Source: Sphingomonas panacis (lineage in GTDB: Bacteria; Pseudomonadota; Alphaproteobacteria; Sphingomonadales; Sphingomonadaceae). From it: a DNA stretch of 64,000 bases. A model generated the notes under the pieces. That model was not told the origin of the DNA. It was given only the letters and a program-made list of their open reading frames with translations, and did not search any database. A program made the position numbers and the translations under genes. Each line of letters opens with the position of its first letter. Within the stretch, counting starts at the first letter, position 1. Positions 36,461-44,163 of this stretch are shown piece after piece. The DNA is taken from positions 255,134 to 319,133 of the forward strand of contig NZ_CP014169.1 in NCBI RefSeq assembly GCF_001717955.1, written 5' to 3'.

Positions 36461-36826
36461 ATGACGGGCGGCGGTCCAGCCTTCGATTGGGCCATGACGG
36501 TCGTCGAGCTGGCGATCTTCATCGCGGTCTATCGGGCGGCGCAGCCGATCGGGGCCGACGTGCTCTCGAATATCCTGGGCCGCTGGTTCGAAAGCGTGGT
36601 GGGTCCCGATGACATCGCTGGAGCGGTGACGAACATGGTCGAACGTGGCTGGCTGGTCATGATCGGCGGGCGGCTGATGGCCACGCAGGACGGCCGCCGG
36701 GTCGCGAGTCATCTGATGAATGGGGTCATTCGGATGCTCGACCAAGGGACGCGCCTGATCGACGTCGCGCTGATGATGTCGGTGCTGAGGCTCACCAAAG
36801 GGGAGTTGGACAATGGTAATCTTTGA
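36461..36826 (+). CDS. Small protein in the tra operon, winged-helix-like, unknown
   Basis: A 121-residue protein starting MTGGGPAFDWAMTVVELAI at ATG 36461, eight bases after the traN stop. The middle part (ILGRWFESVVGPDDIAGAVTNMVERGWLVMIGGRLMATQDGRRVAS) has the spacing of a winged helix, with a recognition-like helix and a wing. No family name can be given. It lies in the tra operon between traN and traF and overlaps the next small frame. A cytoplasmic regulator or structural helper are both possible. Confidence 0.45.
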   Translation: MTGGGPAFDWAMTVVELAIFIAVYRAAQPIGADVLSNILGRWFESVVGPDDIAGAVTNMVERGWLVMIGGRLMATQDGRRVASHLMNGVIRMLDQGTRLIDVALMMSVLRLTKGELDNGNL

Positions 36827-37049
36827 GGCCCCGATGCTGCTCGCGCTCATGATGCTCCAGACGGCGCCGGCACCGCCTGCCACGCGATCGATTCCGGCCT
36901 GCAGCCGATCTCACGCAGCAGAAGGCTTCGACTGTTGCCTTCACCTCGCCCTTTGGACCGGACGGCCGTCCCTTCCTTCCAGCCTCAACCCTTCCGCGCA
37001 AACCCGAGCTGACGACGAAAGGACGGTAGAAGATGTTACGAAACGCTAG
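36813..37049 (+). CDS. Small secreted-type protein or frameshifted gene in the tra operon
   Basis: The ATG at 36813 has GGGGAG seven bases upstream and starts a signal-like peptide (APMLLALMMLQTAPAPPATR). The first 26 codons look genuine, but the second half reads oddly (CSRSHAAEGFDCCLHLALW). A different frame from about 36901 gives a cleaner C-terminus, ADLTQQKASTVAF and FLPASTLPRKPEL, ending at TAG 37029 four bases before the traF start. Either a small 78-residue protein or a single-base frameshift near 36890 is possible. No family is recognised. Confidence 0.3.
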   Translation: MVIFEAPMLLALMMLQTAPAPPATRSIPACSRSHAAEGFDCCLHLALWTGRPSLPSSLNPSAQTRADDERTVEDVTKR

Positions 37050-37860
37050 GCTCTCGATGTTCCTGCTGGCCTTGTCGCAGCTCGGCGCTGCGACGCCGGG
37101 CTGGACCCAGGACGCTGGGCCCGCACGCGATGCGATCGAGCATGACGTGCCGGATGATTTCTATTGCGGCGAGCGCAAGCTCGGCCAGTGGTTCTATTGC
37201 GCGAAGCCAAGGCCGGCCGAAAGCACGCCGGCCATCGGGCCGGAACCGCAGGTGAGCGCCGCCGACCGGATCGCGGCGATCAGCAAGCAGCTCGACGAGC
37301 TGAAAGCGCGGGCCATCCTTGAGCCGACCGAAGCGAACGTGATTGCCTATGTCCGCTTCCAGCGCGAGCAGCTCGATCGCGCATCGACCTTTTCCGACAC
37401 GTGGCAGCGGGCGCTCTGGCAGAACCCCGACCTCGACTACACGCTGCAGCGGCCGGTTTCGACCGTCGGCAAGAGGTTGTGGCTCGACAATCGCAAGGCT
37501 GATCGTGACGCGGTGCTCACGAACCTCGGACAGCGCTACGGGCTATTCTATTTTTACGCGCAGAGCTGCGGCGCCTGCGAGGTGTTCGCGCCGATCCTCC
37601 GCTCGGTCACCGACAGCCATCGAATGTCGGTGATGGCCGTCTCCATGGATGGCGGCCCGAGCAAGGACTTCCCCAACTATGTCGTCGATTCCGGGCAGCG
37701 GTCGCGCATGGGCGTGCCCGGCAACGAGACGCCAGCACTCGTCCTGTTCGACACCCAGACGCGGCGGACGATCCCGGTCGGATACGGCGTGCTCAGCGCT
37801 GACGAGATCATGGATCGGATCTTCATGCTGACCAACACCAAGGTGGGGAGCGACTACTGA
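37033..37860 (+). CDS. traF: TraF, conjugative pilus assembly thioredoxin-like protein
   Basis: A 275-residue secreted protein of the F-type TraF family. It has a signal peptide (LSMFLLALSQLGAATPGW), the motif DDFYCGERKLGQWFYCAKP in the N-terminal half and a C-terminal thioredoxin fold with CGAC at residues 179-182 (FYFYAQSCGACEVFAP). TraF in F plasmids lacks the catalytic pair, so retaining CxxC here may give real redox activity. The ATG has an upstream AGGACGGTAGAAG. Its stop overlaps the traH start. Confidence 0.9.
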   Translation: MLRNARLSMFLLALSQLGAATPGWTQDAGPARDAIEHDVPDDFYCGERKLGQWFYCAKPRPAESTPAIGPEPQVSAADRIAAISKQLDELKARAILEPTEANVIAYVRFQREQLDRASTFSDTWQRALWQNPDLDYTLQRPVSTVGKRLWLDNRKADRDAVLTNLGQRYGLFYFYAQSCGACEVFAPILRSVTDSHRMSVMAVSMDGGPSKDFPNYVVDSGQRSRMGVPGNETPALVLFDTQTRRTIPVGYGVLSADEIMDRIFMLTNTKVGSDY

Positions 37861-39320
37861 TGGCACGCAACCAGACGAGATTACGCCGCCTCGGCCGGCG
37901 CGCGGCAGCCAGCTTCAGCATCGTCGCCGCCGTCCACTTCGCATTGGTCGGCGTGGCCCGCGCCGACGTAGCCGGCCAGATGAACAGCTTCTTCAACGAC
38001 GCCGGCGGCGCCGCCAACGTCACTGGTCCGACCGCGTTCCAGGGTCAGTCGGCGGGTTACTATTCGCTCGGCAATGTCTGGACGCGCTTCCCGCAGAAAA
38101 GCGTCTCGCCCTTCAATCTCCAGCTGCCGAGCGCGCGCGCCGGCTGTGGCGGTATTGACCTGTTCAGCGGCAGCTTCTCCTTCATCAATGCCTCCGAGAT
38201 CGTCGCGATGCTGAAGGCGACGGCCAACAACGCGCTCGGTTTCGCTTTCAAGCTCGCGATCGACTCCGTGTCGCCGGAGATCGGCAAGGTCATGGATGAG
38301 TTCAGCCAGAAGGCGCAGCTCCTCAACCAGATGAACATCTCGAGCTGCGAGACCGCGCAGGCGCTCGTCGGCGGCATCTGGCCGCAGATGGACTCCACGC
38401 GCTCGACGATCTGCGAGGCGGTCGGCAACAGCCAGGGGGTCTTCTCCGACTGGGCGGCGTCGAGACAGGGCTGCAACAACGGCAACAAGCGCGATGCGAC
38501 GATCGCCGGCAACACCGATGGCAGCATGAAGGACCAGCTTGTCGGCGAGCCGCACAACTACACCTGGGAAGCGTTGAAAAAGTCGGCCAAATTTGGAGCG
38601 TTCGACCAGTCCTTCTCCGAATACATCATGACACTGGTGGGGACGGTGGTCACGACGCCGTCGACCGACCCCTCCGTTGGCGGCAAGGTCGTGATGTTTG
38701 GCCCGGCGGAGGACGCGGTGGTGACCGCGCTGCTGGACGGGACGGCCGATGCGCCTGCCGTGAAGATGCTAAAGTGCAACGATGCCGACTGCTACGATGT
38801 CGGCGAGCAGACGCTGACCGTGCCGGCATCGTCAGCGCTGCGGCCGCGGATCGCCGCCATGATCAAGTCGATGAGCGGCAAGATCCGATCGGACACCGCC
38901 CTCGATGCCGCCGAGAAACAGCTGCTCAACATCGCCACGGTACCGATCTACAAGATCTTGGCGGTCCAGGCCTATGCGCACTACGCGCTGACCGACGGCG
39001 AGATCGAGACTCTCTCCGAAATCGTGGCGGTGGATCTGCTGGCCGCGATGTTGGACAACATGCTCGACCGCGTCGAGCAGGCGCAGACCCACTACCAGAC
39101 GTTTGATCAGGCGACGGCGACGCAGTGGAAGCAGCAGATCGCGGCTACCCGGCAGAAATTCTCGCAGCGAGACGTCAAGCTCAACAACAAGCTGCAGGTG
39201 ACGATGCAGATCATCAACCGCAGCATCATGCTCGAGTCCACCCTGCAGAATTCGATGACGCCCGGCATGTCGTCCGCGCTCAACTTCTCGCGCGGGCTGA
39301 ACGCGCAGGGGCTCATGTAA
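37860..39320 (+). CDS. traH: TraH, pilus assembly protein
   Basis: A 486-residue TraH family protein. It has a signal peptide (AAASFSIVAAVHFALVGVARA-DV), then GQMNSFFNDAGGAANVTGPTAFQGQSAGYYSLGNVWTRFP, the highly conserved family N-terminus with its CGGIDLFSGSFSFIN motif. The rest is mainly helical and ends with a coiled-coil-like region. TraH acts in the envelope with TraF and TraG in pilus biogenesis and mating-pair formation. The start overlaps the traF stop (TGATG). Confidence 0.94.
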   Translation: MARNQTRLRRLGRRAAASFSIVAAVHFALVGVARADVAGQMNSFFNDAGGAANVTGPTAFQGQSAGYYSLGNVWTRFPQKSVSPFNLQLPSARAGCGGIDLFSGSFSFINASEIVAMLKATANNALGFAFKLAIDSVSPEIGKVMDEFSQKAQLLNQMNISSCETAQALVGGIWPQMDSTRSTICEAVGNSQGVFSDWAASRQGCNNGNKRDATIAGNTDGSMKDQLVGEPHNYTWEALKKSAKFGAFDQSFSEYIMTLVGTVVTTPSTDPSVGGKVVMFGPAEDAVVTALLDGTADAPAVKMLKCNDADCYDVGEQTLTVPASSALRPRIAAMIKSMSGKIRSDTALDAAEKQLLNIATVPIYKILAVQAYAHYALTDGEIETLSEIVAVDLLAAMLDNMLDRVEQAQTHYQTFDQATATQWKQQIAATRQKFSQRDVKLNNKLQVTMQIINRSIMLESTLQNSMTPGMSSALNFSRGLNAQGLM

Positions 39321-39340
39321 GCGGGTAGGGGGCCCAGGCG

Positions 39341-42157
39341 ATGTTGGAGGTCTTCACGGTCGGCGGCGGCGAGTATCTCGTCAACACCTTCAACGCCGTC
39401 GCGGCCTGGTCCGGGGGAGGGGGCTATCGCTCGCTCCTCCGCGTCGTGATGGTCATGGGCCTGATCTACTCCCTGCTGGTGGTCGCCTTCACGCTCAACT
39501 TTCGCGTGTGGTTCAACTGGTTCCTCCAATCGACGCTGATCTATCTCTGCCTCATGGTGCCGACGATCGACATCAAGGTCACCGACCGGATCAATCCGTC
39601 GCTCGCGCCGGCGACGGTCGCCAACGTTCCGCTCGGGCTGGGCGTTCTCGCAAGCTTCACGACCCAGATTGGCGACTGGCTGACCCGGACGGCCGAAACG
39701 GTCTTCGTGATGCCGGGCGAGCTCAATTATACGACGAACGGCATGGTCTACGGCGCGCGCCTGTTCGACGCGACGCGCAACTTCGTCGTTCGAGACGCGG
39801 AGTTTTCGACGAACCTCGAGGAGCATTTCAAGAGGTGCCTGTTCGGCGACGTCATGCTGTACCAGAAATCCCTGACGAACCTCGCCCAGTCGAAGGACCT
39901 ATGGGCAGACATCGGTCCTGGTTCGGAGGCGCGCTCCCAGGAGTGGCTTGAGCGACAGGGCGACGGGACGGTCAACAGCTCGATCGTCACCTGCCGGCAA
40001 GCCTATCAGATGCTCGATGCGCAATGGGCGCCGATGATCGAAGCCAACACGCCGCTGTGGGGCAAAGAGCTCTATCCGAAGCTGAGCAACACGCTGGCGG
40101 CTGACAAGCTGAAGCACGACTTGCCGATCGCCAACGCGGCGTTCACTGGCTCGGGCAGCAGCTATTCGGACTCGATGCGGCAGAACACGGCGATCAACGC
40201 GTTCATGCAGGCGCGCAACAGCATGGCGGGTGGCTCTGGCGCCGCGACGATCGATACGTTTGCGCAGACCCGCGCCGATATCCAGGCGCGGAACACATAT
40301 AACTCGATAGCCCAGCAAGCGATGGCGTGGGTGCCGATCCTGAACATCGTCCTGACCGTCGTGTTCTTCGCGATGTTCCCCGTGATTTTTCCCCTGTTTC
40401 TGATGCCACAAACCGGGCTCGGCACGCTCAAGGGATATGCGATGGGGTTTTTCTACCTTGCCGCATGGGGGCCGCTCTACGTCATCCTCCACATGATCTG
40501 CATGACTCGGGCGGAGGCGGCGGCAAACGGCGTGGCGGCCGGAGGGGTCACCCTTGGCTCGTACGCCGGGATTGCCGCCGTCAACGGTGAGACCGCGACG
40601 ATCGCCGGCTTCATGCTGATGAGCATTCCGTTTCTCGCGGCCGGCTTGGCGCGCGGGGCCATGTCGATTGCAGGTCAGGCAACCTCGATGCTCGCACCAG
40701 CCCAGAACGCGGCCGAGGCGGCGGCCCTCGAGCAGACTACCGGCAACTACTCCTACGGCAACGTCAGCTGGGCAAACGCCACCTCGAACATGCGGCAGAG
40801 CGACCAGTGGTCGACGGCCCCGAGCTTCATGGGCGGGGCAACCAGCGTCGGGTGGCGTCAGGATAATGGTGCGGTGGTGTCCGGATTTGGCAACGGTCAG
40901 GACGTCATCGATATGGGCGGCGCGATCTCGCGGCTCGGATTCACGCCGACGATGAACAGCGGGACAGTGGCCGAGTGGCGCCAGATGGCGAGCTGGGCGC
41001 ACCGCCAGGCGATGGCATGGGAAAACGCGGCGCAAGAGATCCTCACCAGCACACATACGAACCGCAGCGCCTTCGGCACGTCATCGGAACGCTCGTCGGG
41101 CTTCGAATCCGGAAGCGGGAGATCGACGAACACAAATGTGGAGCAGTTCGACAGGACGACCGGATCCAGTTCGCAGGGGCTAGAGGAGCGATCTTCGACC
41201 AGCCAAGGGCAGCGAATTTCCCAAGGGCATGATCGCGGTGCAGCAACCAACGACCAGATCACTGGGTCGCTTAGCGTAGGGTCCGGCAGCGGTTCAGGAA
41301 GGCGAGCTCCCGGTGGAAGGGGTGGGCTCGGCAGCCTCCTTCCGAGTGGCAATGGCAGTGTGGGTGTGAGCAGGACCGGCCAACAGACTGACGGTCTGCG
41401 GTATGGAACAGAAGAAACTCGCTCGACTGACAGCGCGAGCTCGTCGTCAAGCGGCGTTCGAGATGAACATTCCAGCGGCAGTGGCGCGTCCACCTCCGAC
41501 GCCACTTATGATCGCTCAGGCGTCTTCAGCCGAGCATCGTCCAGCTCGTCGTCGTCGCAAGGTACCGAGGATGCGCTTGCGAAGGCGCAGTCCTACTCCG
41601 AGGCCGCACGCCGAATGGAGGAGCTCTCTCAGTCGCTATCCCGGGACGCGAGCTTTGCGGAATCGCACGGAATGCAGCTCAGCGAGAATATGAGCCAGGA
41701 TCTTGCTCAGTGGTATCGGCAGCAACAGGCGTTGCATCCCAATATGGATGCGCCGGAGCTATGGGCAACCAGCTTGACCGACCATCAACGAGCAGTGCGG
41801 CAGGCGTTGATTCAGCAATGGTCGCAGGAGAAACGCGAGGCTCTGTGGGATGAGATTCGGGGCAACGTGACGGAGCCATCGCTCGTCGACGTGCATCGCG
41901 CTGACGTCGGAGGCGCCGCTGCCGTACGCTCGTCGTATCATCCGCACGGTGTCGAGAGGGTCGGCCGTGGCGGTCCAGGCGGTGATCCCGGTGCCGCCGC
42001 CAAAATCATAGAGGAGGGCCGCGGAAAGCTTGATGACGATAGGGCGGTCGCTGAAGCTGCGCGAACAACTCGCGCGCAGGCGACTGTTGACCTACAGTCG
42101 GAAGTCTCGAGGGATCACAACCGCGGTTTCTTCAACGATCCCGAGTTGCGCAAGTGA
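39341..42157 (+). CDS. traG: TraG, mating-pair formation and pilus assembly protein
   Basis: A 938-residue TraG_N family protein, the last of the tra operon. The N-terminal 460 residues form a membrane domain with several helices (LLRVVMVMGLIYSLLVVAFTL, MFPVIFPLFLMP, LYVILHMICM). A long Ser/Gly-rich low-complexity stretch (about residues 590-760: SSSSSGVRDEHSSGSG, RASSSSSSSQ) leads to a polar C-terminal domain with charged helices. In F, the N-terminal part is needed for pilus assembly and the C-terminal part for mating stabilisation and surface exclusion. The spacer is unusually serine-rich. Confidence 0.93.
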   Translation: MLEVFTVGGGEYLVNTFNAVAAWSGGGGYRSLLRVVMVMGLIYSLLVVAFTLNFRVWFNWFLQSTLIYLCLMVPTIDIKVTDRINPSLAPATVANVPLGLGVLASFTTQIGDWLTRTAETVFVMPGELNYTTNGMVYGARLFDATRNFVVRDAEFSTNLEEHFKRCLFGDVMLYQKSLTNLAQSKDLWADIGPGSEARSQEWLERQGDGTVNSSIVTCRQAYQMLDAQWAPMIEANTPLWGKELYPKLSNTLAADKLKHDLPIANAAFTGSGSSYSDSMRQNTAINAFMQARNSMAGGSGAATIDTFAQTRADIQARNTYNSIAQQAMAWVPILNIVLTVVFFAMFPVIFPLFLMPQTGLGTLKGYAMGFFYLAAWGPLYVILHMICMTRAEAAANGVAAGGVTLGSYAGIAAVNGETATIAGFMLMSIPFLAAGLARGAMSIAGQATSMLAPAQNAAEAAALEQTTGNYSYGNVSWANATSNMRQSDQWSTAPSFMGGATSVGWRQDNGAVVSGFGNGQDVIDMGGAISRLGFTPTMNSGTVAEWRQMASWAHRQAMAWENAAQEILTSTHTNRSAFGTSSERSSGFESGSGRSTNTNVEQFDRTTGSSSQGLEERSSTSQGQRISQGHDRGAATNDQITGSLSVGSGSGSGRRAPGGRGGLGSLLPSGNGSVGVSRTGQQTDGLRYGTEETRSTDSASSSSSGVRDEHSSGSGASTSDATYDRSGVFSRASSSSSSSQGTEDALAKAQSYSEAARRMEELSQSLSRDASFAESHGMQLSENMSQDLAQWYRQQQALHPNMDAPELWATSLTDHQRAVRQALIQQWSQEKREALWDEIRGNVTEPSLVDVHRADVGGAAAVRSSYHPHGVERVGRGGPGGDPGAAAKIIEEGRGKLDDDRAVAEAARTTRAQATVDLQSEVSRDHNRGFFNDPELRK

Positions 42158-42165
42158 CCGCAGAT

Positions 42166-42363
42166 TCACAGGGCGACGAAAAGATACGCGCCCGTCGCAA
42201 CGAGCAGTACCAACGAGATCACGCCGCCAACAGCTTGGCCGACGGTCAAAGGACGATCATCAGGGCGCTCGGCCATGCTATCATGTGCCAAGTGTTCTTC
42301 TGGGACATAAAAAGGACCGCCAGGCAGATCCTTAGTCGCCATATAGGTCCTCAAGTCGTACAT
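42166..42363 (-). CDS. Small tail-anchored membrane protein, unknown
   Basis: A 65-residue product from ATG 42363 (an in-frame ATG at 42378 is possible; GGAG precedes the later one). It starts MYDLRTYMATKDL, is polar, and ends with a single hydrophobic helix (VGGVISLVLLVATGAYLFVAL) at the very C-terminus, so a tail-anchored inner-membrane protein is likely. It lies between the tra operon and the GntR-type gene, convergent with traG and divergent from the regulator. No family is recognised; it could belong to either module. Confidence 0.45.
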   Translation of the reverse strand: MYDLRTYMATKDLPGGPFYVPEEHLAHDSMAERPDDRPLTVGQAVGGVISLVLLVATGAYLFVAL

Positions 42364-42470
42364 CGCCAAACGCTCCATACACCCCGCAGTTTACGACAAG
42401 TGGAGCTTCCTCGCAAGGTTGACGACGTCGGGGAGTGGGGTCCGACATCGTACCTTGGATCTGAACCAGC

Positions 42471-43142
42471 GTGGCCCAAAGCACCTGCAATCAGTCCAGA
42501 TTTCGAACCCAGGGTGTGCTCGTGACGAGCGACGCCGCGACACAAGAGCGTGTTTATAGGGCGATTAAGGCCACCCTGGTTCGGGGTGAGTTTGCGGCTG
42601 GCGCCCGTCTCGAAATCTCAAGCCTTGCGAAGCGCTATGGTGCCAGCCAGACGCCCGTTCGCGAGGTCCTTGGGAGGCTAGTTGGGGAGGGTCTGGTGGA
42701 GCATCGGGAGGAAGGGGGATATCGTTTCTGCCTTCTCGACGCCGAACGACTGCGGGATCTTTACTTCTGGAATGCCCAGCACCTTCTCGCGGCACTTCAT
42801 GTTGTTCGTGAGCCCGTTGTGGTGCGTGCATTGGAGCCGCTACGCACGCGAACGGCGGCGGCTCCGATTGACCAAGTCGCACTCATAGCGCAAATCTTCC
42901 AAGCCATCGGCGACGCCACGGGAAACGCCGAATTCTCCGAACGGATTCGAAACGCAAATGAGCGGTTGCAGGGCTTCCGAATGGCCGAGATCGAACTTTT
43001 CGCAGATACCACATTGGAGACATCCCGGCTCCTGGCTTTGGGGCGTTTCAATGTTCAAAAGAACGTTCGAAGGAAAATAATGTACTATCACCGTCGTCGG
43101 ATCGAGCATGCTGCGCAGATCATTGCGGCGATCACTTCGTAG
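42471..43142 (+). CDS. GntR-type transcriptional regulator upstream of the lasso genes
   Basis: A 200-220 residue protein. The N-terminal winged helix-turn-helix is clear: ERVYRAIKATLVRGEFAAGARLEISSLAKRYGASQTPVREVLGRLVGEGLVEHREEGGYRF, matching the GntR consensus I-x-x-G-x-L-x-P-G-x-x-L, LA-x-x-x-G-x-S-x-TPVR-E-x-L. The C-terminal part is helical and shorter than a FadR FCD domain. The true start may be the GTG at 42522. It reads in the same direction as the lasso precursor 185 bases downstream. Control of the lasso operon is inferred from position. Confidence 0.8.
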   Translation: MAQSTCNQSRFRTQGVLVTSDAATQERVYRAIKATLVRGEFAAGARLEISSLAKRYGASQTPVREVLGRLVGEGLVEHREEGGYRFCLLDAERLRDLYFWNAQHLLAALHVVREPVVVRALEPLRTRTAAAPIDQVALIAQIFQAIGDATGNAEFSERIRNANERLQGFRMAEIELFADTTLETSRLLALGRFNVQKNVRRKIMYYHRRRIEHAAQIIAAITS

Positions 43143-43236
43143 AAGGCACGCCAAGATCCGTGAGCTTGCCGCAGCTAAAGTTAGCGCGGCCGCCGGTTTC
43201 GGTGCCATGTTAGACGCTGCTGGTGAAATCGCTGCC

Positions 43237-43260
43237 GGAACGGGACATATACGTCCGTCA
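43237..43260 (+). promoter_or_regulatory. Candidate ECF-type promoter for the lasso operon
   Basis: GGAAC at 43237-43241 and CGTC at 43256-43259 are separated by 14 bp, resembling the -35/-10 pair used by extracytoplasmic-function sigma factors. A start near 43267 would lie about 60 bases before the precursor ATG. A short hairpin (CCGCG-N6-CGCGG, 43293-43308) sits in the leader before the AAGGAG ribosome binding site. The ECF-type sigma gene at 51.8 kb is the obvious partner. The spacing is a little short and the motif short, so this is only a candidate. Confidence 0.25.
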
Positions 43261-43327
43261 TGCAGGCCCAAACTCAGTGTAATTTGGATCTGCCGCGGAT
43301 TCTCGCGGTTATACGAAGGAGCGTATC

Positions 43328-43462
43328 ATGCAGCGCAATGACGAGCGTCTTGAGGGCGATCTGATCGATCTCGGCGATGCCCGCGTCGAGACGAAGGGCA
43401 ACGATGGCAACGACATCGACATGGCCCACCAGCGCCTCCAAGGCGGCCTCTCCGACGACTGA
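43328..43462 (+). CDS. Lasso peptide precursor (A gene), 44 residues
   Basis: The frame runs from ATG 43328 (AAGGAG seven bases upstream) to TGA 43462. The leader (23 residues) contains LIDLGDARVETK, the conserved proteobacterial lasso leader (Y/L-x-D-L-G-x(3)-V-E-T-K/Q) with Thr at position -2 before the cut. The core would start at Gly24 (codon 43397-43399): GNDGNDIDM then AHQR and LQGGLSDD, 21 residues. The only acidic residue at the permitted positions 7-9 is Asp8, so an 8-residue ring from the Gly1 amine to the Asp8 side chain and a 13-residue tail are predicted. Its B and C genes follow directly. No match to a named core is recognised. Confidence 0.88.
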   Translation: MQRNDERLEGDLIDLGDARVETKGNDGNDIDMAHQRLQGGLSDD

Positions 43463-43468
43463 TGGGAA

Positions 43469-43497
43469 GTGGCGCGCGATTATCAGTCGCGCGCCAC
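43469..43497 (+). promoter_or_regulatory. Hairpin between lasso precursor and B gene
   Basis: A perfect 11-bp inverted repeat (GTGGCGCGCGA / TCGCGCGCCAC) with a 7-base loop begins 6 bases after the precursor stop. It has no U-tract, so it fits a partial terminator or mRNA-stabilising stem that makes the precursor message more abundant than the enzyme messages, as described for other proteobacterial lasso operons. It also argues that the B frame does not start at the upstream ATG inside this stem. Confidence 0.65.
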
Positions 43498-43515
43498 AAG
43501 GCCGAGGCGACGCGG

Positions 43516-44163
43516 ATGAATTTCGCACTAGGGCCAGGAATATCCTTTTGCCTAATAGGACAACAGCCGTTCTTCCTTAACAGGATGGGCGATCGCTACT
43601 TTACGTTGAGCGGAGGCCGCGCCGAGAGCTTCGTCAAGCTCAGCCGTGGCCAGGAGATACCGGCAGCGGATATCGATTTCCTCCAATCACAGGGAATCAT
43701 TCAACCATCCAACGGATCAATGGAGATTGCGCCCCAACTTGCCCCATCGCTCGCGTGCTCGTGGTCGGAACCTCTAGGACGACCGGGCGCGTTTCGAATC
43801 CTCAGAGCGATATTCGAACTCTTTGCAGCTCGGATTGAGTTGCGTCGGGTTGGCCTTGCAGCGGTTTTGGAGCGCCTATCGCGCGCGAGGCGGCGATCGG
43901 ACAGCTTGGTCCGACCTGAAGCGATCTCATCGGTGATTGCGTCCTTTGCTACGGTCGACCTCTTATTCACCCCTCAAGGTCAGTGCCTTGTACGCTCAAT
44001 TGCTATGGCGAGGACCCTTGCTCGAGCGGGTTGCGACTTCAATCTGGTGATCGGGGTTCGGAGCGGGCCATTTGGCGCACACTGTTGGATTCAACAACGT
44101 TCCGTCATCTTGAACGACCAACTTGATAGGGTCAGGGACTTTGTCCCGATCTTTGTGTTGTGA
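43516..44163 (+). CDS. Lasso peptide B protein: fused leader-recognition and leader-peptidase
   Basis: A 215-residue protein starting at ATG 43516 (an in-frame ATG at 43462 lies in the hairpin and is rejected). Residues 1-80 form the PqqD-like leader-binding element (RYFTLSGGRAESFVKLSRG, FLQSQGIIQPSN). Residues 90-215 form the transglutaminase-like cysteine protease, with the catalytic triad readable as Cys157 (GQCLVRSIAMARTLARAG), His189 (GAHCWIQ) and Asp201 (ILNDQLDRVRDFVPI). It removes the leader from the precursor and hands the core to the cyclase. Its TGA overlaps the C-gene start. Confidence 0.92.
   Translation: MNFALGPGISFCLIGQQPFFLNRMGDRYFTLSGGRAESFVKLSRGQEIPAADIDFLQSQGIIQPSNGSMEIAPQLAPSLACSWSEPLGRPGAFRILRAIFELFAARIELRRVGLAAVLERLSRARRRSDSLVRPEAISSVIASFATVDLLFTPQGQCLVRSIAMARTLARAGCDFNLVIGVRSGPFGAHCWIQQRSVILNDQLDRVRDFVPIFVL

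Noticed and set aside
43207..43284. A 25-codon frame (MLDAAGEIAAG...) before the lasso precursor as a second precursor
   Set aside because: It lacks the leader motif, a core Gly and a ring acid at position 7-9.
43462..43515. In-frame ATG at 43462 as the start of the lasso B protein
   Set aside because: The added 18 residues come from the hairpin region and have no resemblance to B proteins, while ATG 43516 starts the leader-binding domain directly.
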